Shown here: in pieces, positions 33,145 to 41,059 of the stretch
How the letters are laid out: every line of letters starts with the position of its first letter
Numbering within the stretch: position 1 is the stretch's first letter
NCBI GenBank assembly: GCA_902826685.1
Contig: CADEFT010000015.1
Location: 89,679 to 153,678 of the forward strand
Source: an uncultured Acidobacteriota bacterium
Lineage (GTDB): Bacteria; Acidobacteriota; Terriglobia; Bryobacterales; Bryobacteraceae
Length of the DNA stretch: 64,000 bases
Direction: 5' to 3'
The notes under the pieces: generated by a model
Database searches by the model: none
What the model saw: only the letters and a program-made list of their open reading frames with translations
What the model was told of the DNA's origin: nothing
Program-made: the position numbers and the translations under genes

Positions 33145-33167
33145 TCGAATATTTTTCAGAGTTTTTT

Positions 33168-33215
33168 CTAAGGCCGGAGGCGTACCAAAGACGCTTCCGG
33201 CCTTAGTGTTTCTGG
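33168..33215 (+). terminator. Strong hairpin after the IscA-type gene
   Basis: A 16-bp stem (33168-33183 with 33191-33206, one G-T pair) encloses a 7-base loop and is followed by TGTTTCTGG. The trailing T-run is weak, but the stem is very stable. It probably terminates the iscA-type transcript. It starts 24 bp after the stop codon. Confidence 0.7.
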
Positions 33216-33518
33216 TACTCTTTCCGCTCTGGTTTGTACCGCTTCTTTTCCAACTGGTTCTAGGAAACTTCACCTTCACAGCGCCGGCGCCATTTGCCAG
33301 GTCTGATATCAAATATATTTGAATCAATAATTTAAGGGGTATGGAACTTCCCGGTGCGGCCCTTGCCTTCGCGAAGGGGCATGGCACCAGGCGAGCTTTC
33401 TGGTACCAGGGCTGCTCCCGTACCTCCTTAGAACGCCCCGCCCATTTGCCCTAACGCGGCTTGAGGTCATTCTCGATCAGGTCACGAATTCAACCGAGTC
33501 CTCAAAGGAGCCGCAAAC
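33216..33518. other. AT-richer intergenic region upstream of the PEP-CTERM gene
   Basis: No gene is seen here. The region has an unusual AT-rich patch (about 33306-33336) including a perfect 14-bp palindrome, and a loose inverted repeat of the type GGnACCAG / CTGGTACC (about 33380-33405). It must hold the promoter of the PEP-CTERM gene, but no -35/-10 pair is convincing. Confidence 0.4.
33309..33322. promoter_or_regulatory. 14-bp perfect AT-rich palindrome
   Basis: TCAAATATATTTGA reads the same on both strands and lies about 200 bp upstream of the PEP-CTERM start. In a GC-rich genome this is a good candidate binding site for a dimeric regulator or an UP-like element. Confidence 0.35.
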
Positions 33519-34265
33519 ATGAAAAAGTTCTTCCTCAGCTTTATGGCAGCCGCCGCGATCGCTTCGGCGACGCCTTACACCTACGTGTTCAACGATCCCT
33601 ACGCCGGACAGAACCCCGGAACCGCCGCCAACAATGGCGACGTGGTGGGCCAGCTTCGCCGCTTCGATATCGAGAAGGTCACCATCAACGGAGACGGCGG
33701 GTCGGTTTTCATCAGCGTCTTCATGAACTACGGCCAGAACGGCGGCGACACTTCGCTTGGCGGCATCTCGATCGGCAGCTTTCCAACGTTGAACCCGGGT
33801 GACATCATGATCCGCAGCGGCGCCGACAAATACTCGATCCCGCTGGTGAGCCATACCAATTCGGCGGTGGGCGCGGGCGGACTGACTGGCGGCGACCTGT
33901 ATCGGGTGAACGCGTTCCGGACGGCGGCGCAGGTGCTGGGCAGCCCGAGCGGCAGCTATCGTCCGGAGGCGGCGGTTTGGGGCCAGGCGACGGGCGCGGT
34001 GAAGCTCGGCGACGGCACGGTGAGCACTTCGCTGGTGGGCGGCTCCGAGATTCGCGTGGATATGAGCGTGACCACTTCGAACCTGGCGTTCATTCAGGCG
34101 CTTTCGAGCGGCAACTTCGACCTGCTGTTTGCCTCGGCCACCTGCGGCAACGACATCGTGATCGGCACCGCGGTTCCGAACGATGGCAACGTGCCGGAGC
34201 CGATGACGATGGCGATGATCGGATCGGGTCTGGTGGCGCTTGGAATCTCCCGCCGCCGCAAGTAG
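33519..34265 (+). CDS. Secreted PEP-CTERM sorting-signal protein
   Basis: A 248-residue protein with a signal peptide (MKKFFLSFMAAAAIASA), a beta-rich body without recognised domain, and a C-terminal sorting signal: VPEPMTMAMIGSGLVALG then RRRK. In such proteins the exosortase/XrtA-type enzyme cleaves at the PEP motif, often for export to biofilm matrix. No exosortase gene is in the window. An AGGAG ribosome site lies 9 nt before the ATG, and a rho-independent terminator follows. It is monocistronic. Confidence 0.88.
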   Translation: MKKFFLSFMAAAAIASATPYTYVFNDPYAGQNPGTAANNGDVVGQLRRFDIEKVTINGDGGSVFISVFMNYGQNGGDTSLGGISIGSFPTLNPGDIMIRSGADKYSIPLVSHTNSAVGAGGLTGGDLYRVNAFRTAAQVLGSPSGSYRPEAAVWGQATGAVKLGDGTVSTSLVGGSEIRVDMSVTTSNLAFIQALSSGNFDLLFASATCGNDIVIGTAVPNDGNVPEPMTMAMIGSGLVALGISRRRK

Positions 34266-34332
34266 TTCGAAGCTCCCTCTCTCAAGTTGTAGTTCCCTTC
34301 CGGGCGTTGTCCGTGCGCAACGTCCCTTTCAA

Positions 34333-34371
34333 GGAGGGCCGGAACTGGCGGTTCCCGGCTCTCCTTTTTTT
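34333..34371 (+). terminator. Rho-independent terminator after the PEP-CTERM gene
   Basis: A GC-rich stem (GGAGGGCCGG-AAC pairing with GTTCCCGGCTCTCC, with one bulge and one wobble) with a short loop is followed by seven Ts (34365-34371). It closes the PEP-CTERM transcript and lies 21 bp before trxB. Confidence 0.85.
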
Positions 34372-34392
34372 GCGTGATAGCATGAAAAATCC

Positions 34393-35316
34393 ATGCAGAA
34401 CGTCGTCATTTTAGGATCCGGATGTGCGGGAAACACCGCCGCCGTCTACGCCGCCCGCGCCAACCTGACCCCGCTTGTAGTGACCGGTCACGAGCCCGGC
34501 GGGCAACTTTCCATCACATCGCTGGTTGAGAATTTCCCGGGATTTCCGGAAGGCGTGGACGGGCCCGTGCTGGTGCAGCGGATGCGCGAGCAGGCCGAGC
34601 ATTTCGGCGCGCAGTACCGCGATGGATCGGTGATCGAAGCCGATCTTTCCAAGCGCCCGTTCCGGCTATCGATTGAAGGGGAGTGGGTGGAAACGCGGAC
34701 GCTGATCGTCGCCACAGGCGCGTCGGCGCGATGGCTGGGACTTGAGTCGGAGCAGAAGCTGATCGGCAAGGGTGTCAGTTCGTGCGCCACCTGCGATGGG
34801 TTCTTCTTCCGCGACAAGCGGATTATGGTGATCGGCGGCGGCGATACGGCCATGGAAGAGGCGAATTTCCTGACACGGTTTGGCCGCGATGTGACGCTGG
34901 TACACCGGCGCGATCAGTTCCGCGCGTCGCGCATCATGCTGGATCGTACGTATGGCAACAAGAAGATTGAAGTGGTGACGAATACGGTGGTGGAGGAAGT
35001 GTTCGATCCGTCGAAAGGCGTAGTGACGGGCGTGCGTTTGAAGAACCTGCAGAGTGGCGAGCAATGGGACCGCGACGTGGACGGGTTATTCATCGCCATC
35101 GGTCACATTCCGAACACGAAAGTATTTCAGGGCCAATTGGAATTGGACGGGGACGGTTACATCGTTTCAAAGGGCGGGGCGCGCACCAATGTGACTGGCG
35201 TATTTCATGCCGGTGACGTGCAGGATCGCGTTTACCGGCAGGCGATCACGGCCGCCGGTGCCGGATGCATGGCGGCCATTGAAGTGGAGCGGTTCCTCGA
35301 AGCCGAAGGACACTGA
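34393..35316 (+). CDS. trxB: Thioredoxin reductase
   Basis: A 307-residue flavoenzyme that reduces thioredoxin with NADPH. The FAD-binding GSGCAGNTAAVYAARANL (about 8-25), the redox-active CATC (C131-C134), the NADPH-binding GGGDTAMEEANFLTRFG, and the C-terminal FAD contact HAGDVQDRVYRQAITAAGAG are all present. The size is standard for low-molecular-weight TrxB. The glycine motif reads GSGCAG instead of the more usual GSGPAG. It stands alone and converges on cheX with a 5-bp gap. Confidence 0.95.
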   Translation: MQNVVILGSGCAGNTAAVYAARANLTPLVVTGHEPGGQLSITSLVENFPGFPEGVDGPVLVQRMREQAEHFGAQYRDGSVIEADLSKRPFRLSIEGEWVETRTLIVATGASARWLGLESEQKLIGKGVSSCATCDGFFFRDKRIMVIGGGDTAMEEANFLTRFGRDVTLVHRRDQFRASRIMLDRTYGNKKIEVVTNTVVEEVFDPSKGVVTGVRLKNLQSGEQWDRDVDGLFIAIGHIPNTKVFQGQLELDGDGYIVSKGGARTNVTGVFHAGDVQDRVYRQAITAAGAGCMAAIEVERFLEAEGH

Positions 35317-35321
35317 AGCCG

Positions 35322-35858
35322 TTAGACGTGCAGGCTGTAGCCCATCTTGAAGCCGGGCCGCGCTTCCTTTTGATCGACGTTGCTGGTGAGGCAGACTTTC
35401 ACTTCGATCGTCTCGCCGCCGTGTTCGAAGGTCACCACCGTCCAGTTCTGGCGCATGGAGCTGCGGGTGGAGAAGTTGCGGCCGAAGATGACGGTGGGCA
35501 CGCTCAGCAGCATGGGACCGATAATCTCCTCGAGTTCGGTCTTGACGTTGCCGAGGATCATATTGGTCATCTCGGCGATGGCGTCGAGAACGTCCTCTTC
35601 GACGGCGGCGTGCTCGGTGCCAAGCAGGGCGTCCGCCACGCGGCAGGCCATGCTGGGGGAGCAGGAAAAGCTGCCCGTCCCGACCCAGGGGCCGGCGAAA
35701 CCGATCAGCGCTACCAGTCCGCCACCGCCGTTGTTGCTGCTTTCGGCGCTGAGCTTGGTATCGGCCACCGAAACTTCCAGGCCAAGCATGGTGCCGAAAA
35801 CGTCGCTGGTGGCGCGTTTGATCAGTTCGGCCACTTTTTCGTGCTGAATTGCCTCCAT
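35322..35858 (-). CDS. CheX-like chemotaxis phosphatase
   Basis: A 178-residue CheX/CheC-family protein. The catalytic-type motif is in DAIAEMTNMILGNVKTELEE, matching the ExxN phosphatase signature. The last third carries the beta strands of the dimer (NWTVVTFEHGGETIEVKVCL). CheX dephosphorylates CheY-P. It is 26 bp downstream of a CheY-like gene on the same strand, the natural substrate. No other chemotaxis gene is in the window. Confidence 0.82.
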   Translation of the reverse strand: MEAIQHEKVAELIKRATSDVFGTMLGLEVSVADTKLSAESSNNGGGGLVALIGFAGPWVGTGSFSCSPSMACRVADALLGTEHAAVEEDVLDAIAEMTNMILGNVKTELEEIIGPMLLSVPTVIFGRNFSTRSSMRQNWTVVTFEHGGETIEVKVCLTSNVDQKEARPGFKMGYSLHV

Positions 35859-35884
35859 CTTTTTCTCCCCTTCCGCGTTTTGTT

Positions 35885-36256
35885 TTAAACTAGGCCTACC
35901 AGCTTCTCTTTGATTTGCTCGGCGGTGAACGGCTTGCGCACGTAGCCGGAGGCGCCGAGGTTGACCGCCTCGAGGACCTTGTTCTGGCTGCCCTCGGTGG
36001 TGATCATCAGAATCGGCACGTTTTTCCAGGTATCGTCGGCGCGGACGGTGCTCAACAATTGCAGTCCATCCATGTTCGGCATATTGATATCGGACAGAAT
36101 CAGGCCCACCTTGTGCTGTTTGAGGGCAGCAAGGGCTTCCACACCATCGCCGGCTTCGACGATTGCGCCCACCGGGAGATCGGACTGGCGCAGCACGCGT
36201 TGTAGTATTTTGCGAATTGCGGCCGAATCGTCAACGATCAGTACATCCAATGCCAT
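35885..36256 (-). CDS. CheY-like single-domain response regulator
   Basis: 123 residues from the ATG at 36256, which has a GGAGG ribosome site; the open frame extends further upstream without support. It is a receiver domain only: VLIVDDSAAIRKIL, the phospho-acceptor aspartate in LILSDINMPNMDG, the threonine region MITTEGS, and the lysine in VRKPF. With cheX downstream it forms a phospho-signal pair. The output may be a flagellar motor or another partner. It is divergent from the GAF-ANTAR gene with a 149-bp gap. Confidence 0.9.
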   Translation of the reverse strand: MALDVLIVDDSAAIRKILQRVLRQSDLPVGAIVEAGDGVEALAALKQHKVGLILSDINMPNMDGLQLLSTVRADDTWKNVPILMITTEGSQNKVLEAVNLGASGYVRKPFTAEQIKEKLVGLV

Positions 36257-36405
36257 GATTAACCTCCAGCTCCGAATTACATCTCCCTCATCGGTGGGGA
36301 GGTATGGGATTTGAGGCAAATTTAGATGGATGCCATTTTTCCCGCTATCGCCCTGATTCAAAATTTCGATTGGACGCTCCCGGACGGGTTCCTTAGCATG
36401 GAGAT

Positions 36406-37176
36406 GTGTCACTACTAGCTATGGAAACCAGCGGTTCGGGGGTAGCGCTGCTGCACCAGATCAGCGCGATTGTGAGCTCCGAGCTTTCGCTCGATCAGAT
36501 GCTTGGCCAGCTTCTCGGAATCACCGTTCAAGCCGCCAGCTGCGACGCTTGCCTGGTCTATCTCTTTGATGGCGAGACTTCGGAAATCGTGCTCCGGGCC
36601 TCGCAGGTGCCTCACGCCAAGGCACTCGGAAAACTCCGAATGAAAATGGGCGAAGGGATCACGGGGTGGGTGGCGGAACATAAAGCCGTCGTCGCGCTCT
36701 CTGAGAATGCCAAGTCCGATCCGCGATTCAAACGGTTCCCCTCGTTAGTGGAAGACACCTATGAAGCGTTCATCTCCGTCCCGCTGGTCAGCGGTGGAGA
36801 CCTGGTTGGCGTCGTAAACGTCCATTTTCGCGATAAGCACGTCGCGGCGCCCGATTTGATCGCCACGCTCACCTTTATCGGGGAGCAGATGGGTGGTGCG
36901 GTCGCCAAGACGATGCTGGCCGAGGCCAATCAGCGGCTGATCGAGGAAGCGATCGAAATGAAGCGCCAGCTCGAAGCGCGCAAGCTGATCGAGCGGGCCA
37001 AGGGCATCCTGATGACGCGCCACGGTCTCACCGAAGAGGAAGCTTACCTGCGGCTGCGCAACGACAGCCGGCGGTCGCGCCGCCCCATGCGGGACCTGGC
37101 GCAGCGGATCATCCAGGACGAGATGCAGGCGCGGCAGGCCACGCCCGAGGCGATTCCCGGTCCTCCTCTACAATGA
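36406..37176 (+). CDS. GAF-ANTAR protein (putative RNA-binding antitermination regulator)
   Basis: A 256-residue protein (GTG at 36406; the ATG at 36421 is an alternative). A GAF domain spans about 20-165 (LLGITVQAASCDACLVYLFD, then GWVAEHKAVVALSENAKSDP, then SVPLVSGGDLVGVVNVHF). A linking helix leads to an ANTAR domain at about 185-240 (ERAKGILMTRHGLTEEEAYL, then RRPMRDLAQRIIQDEM). ANTAR domains bind paired hexaloop RNA hairpins and prevent termination when activated. The signal is probably a small ligand bound by GAF. It heads a group with the YheT-type hydrolase and two permeases. Confidence 0.9.
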   Translation: MSLLAMETSGSGVALLHQISAIVSSELSLDQMLGQLLGITVQAASCDACLVYLFDGETSEIVLRASQVPHAKALGKLRMKMGEGITGWVAEHKAVVALSENAKSDPRFKRFPSLVEDTYEAFISVPLVSGGDLVGVVNVHFRDKHVAAPDLIATLTFIGEQMGGAVAKTMLAEANQRLIEEAIEMKRQLEARKLIERAKGILMTRHGLTEEEAYLRLRNDSRRSRRPMRDLAQRIIQDEMQARQATPEAIPGPPLQ

Positions 37177-37180
37177 TGGT

Positions 37181-38170
37181 TTGCCGCCGTTCGATCCGCT
37201 CTTTCGCAATCCGCACCTGCAGACGTTAGCGGGCGCCTACTGGCAGCGGCCGTTCGATCCACGGCGGTTTCCGGTCTCGGAGAAGTACTACCGCACCGAG
37301 CCTGGCGTGGAAGTGCTGCTCTATACGCAGCGCCCCGCCGGGCTTGCGCGCGGAACCCTCCTACTGGTGCATGGCCTGGAAGGCTCGGCCGATCGCGGCT
37401 ACATGCTCAGTACCGCGCAGGCGGCGCTTGAAGCCGGCTACGCGGTTCACCGGATGAACATCCGCAGTTGCGGAGGCACCGAGGAGCGGTGCGCCACGCT
37501 CTACCACGCCGGGCTCACCTCCGATCTCAGGTTTGTCATCGAAGATCTGGTGCGGAACGAACCCAAGCCGGTGTTCGCCTGCGGCTTTTCGCTGGGGGGA
37601 AACCAGGTTCTGAAACTGGCCGGGGAGTGGGGCGAACGGGCGGCGGCGCTTCTGGCGGGGGTGGTGGGCGTGAGCGTTCCCATCGATCTGGCCGCCTGTG
37701 CAGAAGCGTTGAACGAACCGCGGAACTGGCTCTACCAGCGGCGCTTTCTGCGCAATATGACAGACCGGCTCCAGCGCCGTTGCCGCACCCGGCCCGATGT
37801 TTTCGGCCCCTTTCTCGAAGCCGCCCGCACCGCCCGCGACATATACCAGTTTGACGATCGTGTGACGGCGCGCTTTTTCGGCTTTGGCGGCGCGGCGCGT
37901 TATTACGCCACGCAATCGTCCGGCGGGTTTCTGGAAGCCATCCGGATTCCAGCGCTGCTGATTCAGGCCAAGGACGACCCCATGATTCCATTCGAAGTCT
38001 ACGATCACCGGGCATTTGGGCGAAATCCACACCTCCGGCTGCTCGCGCCCGACCATGGCGGACACGTGGGATTCCTGGCGCGCGGGCGCAAGCGCCTGTG
38101 GCTTAACGAAGTTATTCCGGCCTGGATGGCCGAAGCCGGGAACAAGCGGACCCGCGGCGTCGTCTCATGA
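37181..38170 (+). CDS. Alpha/beta hydrolase of the YheT/AbhD4-like family
   Basis: A 329-residue hydrolase starting at TTG 37181, 4 bp after the previous stop; no in-frame ATG gives a better start. Family signs are DPLFRNPHLQTLAGAYWQR, the oxyanion strand LLLVHGLEGSADRGYM, the nucleophile serine in GFSLGGNQ, the acid in QAKDDPMIPFE and the histidine in PDHGGHVGF. YheT-like enzymes act on esters or lipids of unknown identity. It overlaps the next permease by ATGA, so the two are coupled. Confidence 0.9.
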   Translation: MPPFDPLFRNPHLQTLAGAYWQRPFDPRRFPVSEKYYRTEPGVEVLLYTQRPAGLARGTLLLVHGLEGSADRGYMLSTAQAALEAGYAVHRMNIRSCGGTEERCATLYHAGLTSDLRFVIEDLVRNEPKPVFACGFSLGGNQVLKLAGEWGERAAALLAGVVGVSVPIDLAACAEALNEPRNWLYQRRFLRNMTDRLQRRCRTRPDVFGPFLEAARTARDIYQFDDRVTARFFGFGGAARYYATQSSGGFLEAIRIPALLIQAKDDPMIPFEVYDHRAFGRNPHLRLLAPDHGGHVGFLARGRKRLWLNEVIPAWMAEAGNKRTRGVVS

Positions 38171-39423
38171 GAAGCATGACGCCGGCCCGCACTTCCTCGT
38201 TGTATGAAGCCGCGCACGTGGCTTTCGGAGCGCTGCGTTCGAGCAAACTGCGCAGCTTTTTGACGCTGCTGGGTATCATTCTGGCCACTTCGACGCTGAT
38301 CGCGGTGATGTCGCTGATTCACGGCATGGACCAATACATCGCCCAGACCGTATCCGATATGGGCGCCGACGGGTTCCGCGTGGTGCGCATGGCGTTCTTT
38401 GGCGACTGGGACCCGAAAAAATTCCTGGAATTTCAAAAGAAGAATCCGGAGCTGAGTATCGAGGAATTCCAGTTCCTGCGCAGCCAGTCGAGGCTGCTGA
38501 AGGCTATGGGCATGCAGTCGAGCCGGCAGGTGCGCGCTTCGGCCAACGGCCAGCACGTTTTAGGGGTGCGGCTGATGGGCAGCACGGCGAATATGGCCGA
38601 TATTACCAACACGCAACCGGAGTACGGCCGCTTTTTCACCGAAGGCGAAGACAACCGCCGTCTGCCGCTGGCGTTCATCGGCAAGGATATCCGCGAGACG
38701 TGCTTCCCCAATGTCGACCCGGCGGGCAAGATCATCGAGATCGACGGGCGGCCGTTTGAAGTGGTGGGCGCGGCGCGGAGTCTCGGCAGCGTTTTCGGCC
38801 AGTCGCGCGATAACTTCATCATGATTCCGGTGGAGACTTACTTCAAAATGTACGGGTCGCGGCGCGGTATTACTTACTTTGCGGTGGCGGGCGGCACAAG
38901 CCAGTTATACCAGGCGCAGGACGAAGTGAGGGCGCTGCTGCGCGCCTGGCGCAAGCTGCAGCCCAAGCAGGACGACAACTTTGCCGTGATCTCGTCGGAT
39001 TCGTTCACTCAGGTGTGGTCGAAAATGACGGGCGCGATCGCCGCCACGGCGGTGGCGGTGGTGTCGGTCTTCATGGTGGTGGGCGGCGTGGTGATCATGA
39101 ACATCATGATGGCGGTGGTGACCGAACGTACGCAGGAGATCGGGATCCGCAAGTCGCTGGGGGCGCGGCGGCGGGATATTTTGCAGCAGTTCCTGGTGGA
39201 GTCTTCCGTGCTCGCCTCGGCGGGCGGCGTGATGGGCGTGATGCTGGCGTGGATGCTGGCTACGGCGGTGCGACTGTTCACTCCGGTACCGATGGCGATG
39301 CCGCTCACCGCGGTGGTGCTGGGCGTGGGGCTTTCGGCGGTCGTCGGACTGTTCTTCGGCATCTATCCGGCGAGCCGGGCGGCGAAGCTCGATCCGATCG
39401 AGGCGCTGCGGGTGGAGCGATGA
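38167..39423 (+). CDS. ABC transporter permease, MacB/FtsX family
   Basis: A 418-residue permease. TM1 is at about 38-58 (FLTLLGIILATSTLIAVMSL), a MacB-type periplasmic domain is at about 65-290, and three further transmembrane helices make the FtsX domain (about 295-410). The domain contains GGVVIMNIMMAVVTERTQEI and GIRKSLGARRRDILQQF. The C-terminal PASRAAKLDPIEALR is the conserved family end. MacB-type transporters do mechanotransmission or export of peptides and lipoproteins. No ATPase gene is adjacent. Confidence 0.9.
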   Translation: MRSMTPARTSSLYEAAHVAFGALRSSKLRSFLTLLGIILATSTLIAVMSLIHGMDQYIAQTVSDMGADGFRVVRMAFFGDWDPKKFLEFQKKNPELSIEEFQFLRSQSRLLKAMGMQSSRQVRASANGQHVLGVRLMGSTANMADITNTQPEYGRFFTEGEDNRRLPLAFIGKDIRETCFPNVDPAGKIIEIDGRPFEVVGAARSLGSVFGQSRDNFIMIPVETYFKMYGSRRGITYFAVAGGTSQLYQAQDEVRALLRAWRKLQPKQDDNFAVISSDSFTQVWSKMTGAIAATAVAVVSVFMVVGGVVIMNIMMAVVTERTQEIGIRKSLGARRRDILQQFLVESSVLASAGGVMGVMLAWMLATAVRLFTPVPMAMPLTAVVLGVGLSAVVGLFFGIYPASRAAKLDPIEALRVER

Positions 39424-40664
39424 CGGCCCGCGACTCGCTGGCGACGGGCGTGAAGCTGGCCTTTGAGGCGATCCGCTCCTACAAGCTGCGCGCGTTCCTC
39501 ACCACGCTGGGCGTGATTATCGGCACCAGCACCATTATTGGAGTCGGCTCGATTCTGGCGGGCTTCGACGCGGCCATCGTCAACGTGCTGAACAGCCTGG
39601 GCGGCGATACGCTGATCGTGTTCAAGTTCAAGGTAGGCCCGCGCGTGGGCGGGCTGAGCGCCGATGAGCGCACCCGCAAGCCGTTAAGCCTGGCGCATGC
39701 CCGCGCCATCGCCGAGCGCTGCCCTTCGGTGGAGCACGTCAGCCCTTACCTGTTCGCCAGTTGGAACATGATTCACCGCGCGCGGTACAAGGGCGTCGAC
39801 TATTACCAACTGGACATCGGCGGCACAGAGGAAGGATATTCGCTCGGCGGGCAGGCGGACATGAAGGCCGGGCGCTTCTTCACCGAGACCGAGAATCAGC
39901 ACCGGATGCCGGTCGCGGTGATTGGCGAGGATGTCTACAAGGGCCTGTTCTCGACCGTGGACGCGATCGGTAAAACCGTGGAACTCGACGGCCATCATTT
40001 CGAGATCATCGGTGTGATGAACCGGCCGGCGGCCTCACCGCCCGGCGAATCCGACTCACGGTTTCTGATCCCCTACTTTTCGATGCGCAAGGCGTTCCCG
40101 AACGCGCAGGAGCATATGCTGATCGTTTCCGCCAAGAAGGGCTTATTTCCGCAGGCGGCCGATGAGGTACGCAACGTGCTGCGCATCGAGCGGCGCGTGC
40201 CGCACGACAAGCCCGACGATTTCGCCATATCGACGGCCGAGCAGATGGTGGAAGACTTCCGCAAGATCACTTCCGTGACGGCGCTGGTGATGGTGGTGCT
40301 GAGTTCCATCGGGCTGCTGGTGGGCGGGATCGGCGTGATGAATATCATGCTGGTCTCGGTCACCGAACGCACTCGCGAGATCGGCATTCGCAAAGCGGTG
40401 GGGGCGCGGCGCTCCGACATCGTGCTGCAGTTTCTGACCGAGGCGGTGGTGCTGACGGGGATGGGCGGTTTGCTCGGGATGGCGCTGGGATGGATGATTT
40501 CGCAGGCGGCGCGATTCGTGTTTCCCGCTTTACCGACGGCGGTACCGGTTTGGGCGGTGGTGCTGGGCGTGGTGGTGTCGGCGGGCATCGGGCTGTTCTT
40601 CGGAATCTGGCCGGCGAGCAAGGCGGCGCGGCTCGATCCGGTGGAAGCGCTGCGGTACGAATAG
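39420..40664 (+). CDS. ABC transporter permease, MacB/FtsX family (second of a pair)
   Basis: 414 residues, starting at the ATG that overlaps the previous stop (ATGA). It has the same architecture as its neighbour: TM1 (FLTTLGVIIGTSTIIGVGSI), a periplasmic domain (60-285), and the FtsX core with GGIGVMNIMLVSVTERTREI, GIRKAVGARRSDIVLQF and PASKAARLDPVEALRYE. The two probably form a heterodimeric permease, with the ATPase encoded elsewhere. Confidence 0.92.
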   Translation: MTARDSLATGVKLAFEAIRSYKLRAFLTTLGVIIGTSTIIGVGSILAGFDAAIVNVLNSLGGDTLIVFKFKVGPRVGGLSADERTRKPLSLAHARAIAERCPSVEHVSPYLFASWNMIHRARYKGVDYYQLDIGGTEEGYSLGGQADMKAGRFFTETENQHRMPVAVIGEDVYKGLFSTVDAIGKTVELDGHHFEIIGVMNRPAASPPGESDSRFLIPYFSMRKAFPNAQEHMLIVSAKKGLFPQAADEVRNVLRIERRVPHDKPDDFAISTAEQMVEDFRKITSVTALVMVVLSSIGLLVGGIGVMNIMLVSVTERTREIGIRKAVGARRSDIVLQFLTEAVVLTGMGGLLGMALGWMISQAARFVFPALPTAVPVWAVVLGVVVSAGIGLFFGIWPASKAARLDPVEALRYE

Positions 40665-40683
40665 CTCCGCTGGCGTATTCTCC

Positions 40684-40726
40684 TTGACAGATTAGGAGAG
40701 CATGGACTATCCTAAATAACTTAGGA
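40684..40726 (+). promoter_or_regulatory. Promoter and candidate PadR operator
   Basis: TTGACA (40684-40689) is an exact -35 box. An 18-bp spacer leads to TATCCT (40708-40713) as -10. Three half-sites overlap it: TTAGGA (40692-40697), TCCTAA (40710-40715) and TTAGGA (40721-40726), the last two forming an inverted repeat with 5-bp spacing. This position is well suited for autorepression by the PadR protein encoded 7 bp downstream. TTAGGA also sits where a ribosome site would be. Confidence 0.7.
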
Positions 40727-40732
40727 CTGCCT

Positions 40733-41059
40733 ATGCCTGTCTCGATTCTGCCCGGCACACTCGAATTGCTGATCCTCAATGCCATATCGGCCGGGCCCCA
40801 ACATGGTTATGGAATCCTACTGCGCATCGAGCGGACGTCCGGCGGCAATCTTCTGATTGAGCAGGGGGCGCTCTATCCAGCGCTTTACAGGCTGGAGACG
40901 CAGAACCTGATCGATTCAGACTGGGGCGTTTCCGAGAACAACCGGCGGGCCAAGTTCTATACGTTGACGGCCGCCGGACGGAAGCGGCTAAAGGAAGAAC
41001 TGAGTCAATGGCAGCAACTCACCAAGGCGATGGCGCTTGCACTGGGAGCCGGAGCGTGA
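40733..41059 (+). CDS. PadR-family transcriptional regulator
   Basis: A 108-residue winged-helix regulator: GTLELLILNAISAGPQHGYG then ILLRIERTSGGNLLIEQGAL and the wing region LIDSDWGVSENNRRAKFYTL. PadR proteins bind effector molecules at the dimer interface and usually repress adjacent transporter genes. It overlaps the downstream ADOP permease by GTGA, the typical acidobacterial PadR-ADOP pair. The candidate operator lies over its own promoter. Confidence 0.95.
   Translation: MPVSILPGTLELLILNAISAGPQHGYGILLRIERTSGGNLLIEQGALYPALYRLETQNLIDSDWGVSENNRRAKFYTLTAAGRKRLKEELSQWQQLTKAMALALGAGA

Noticed and set aside
39015..39420. Upstream extension of the second MacB-like permease
   Set aside because: It overlaps the first permease in another frame and has low-complexity Gly/Arg composition; the ATGA start at 39420 fits the family.
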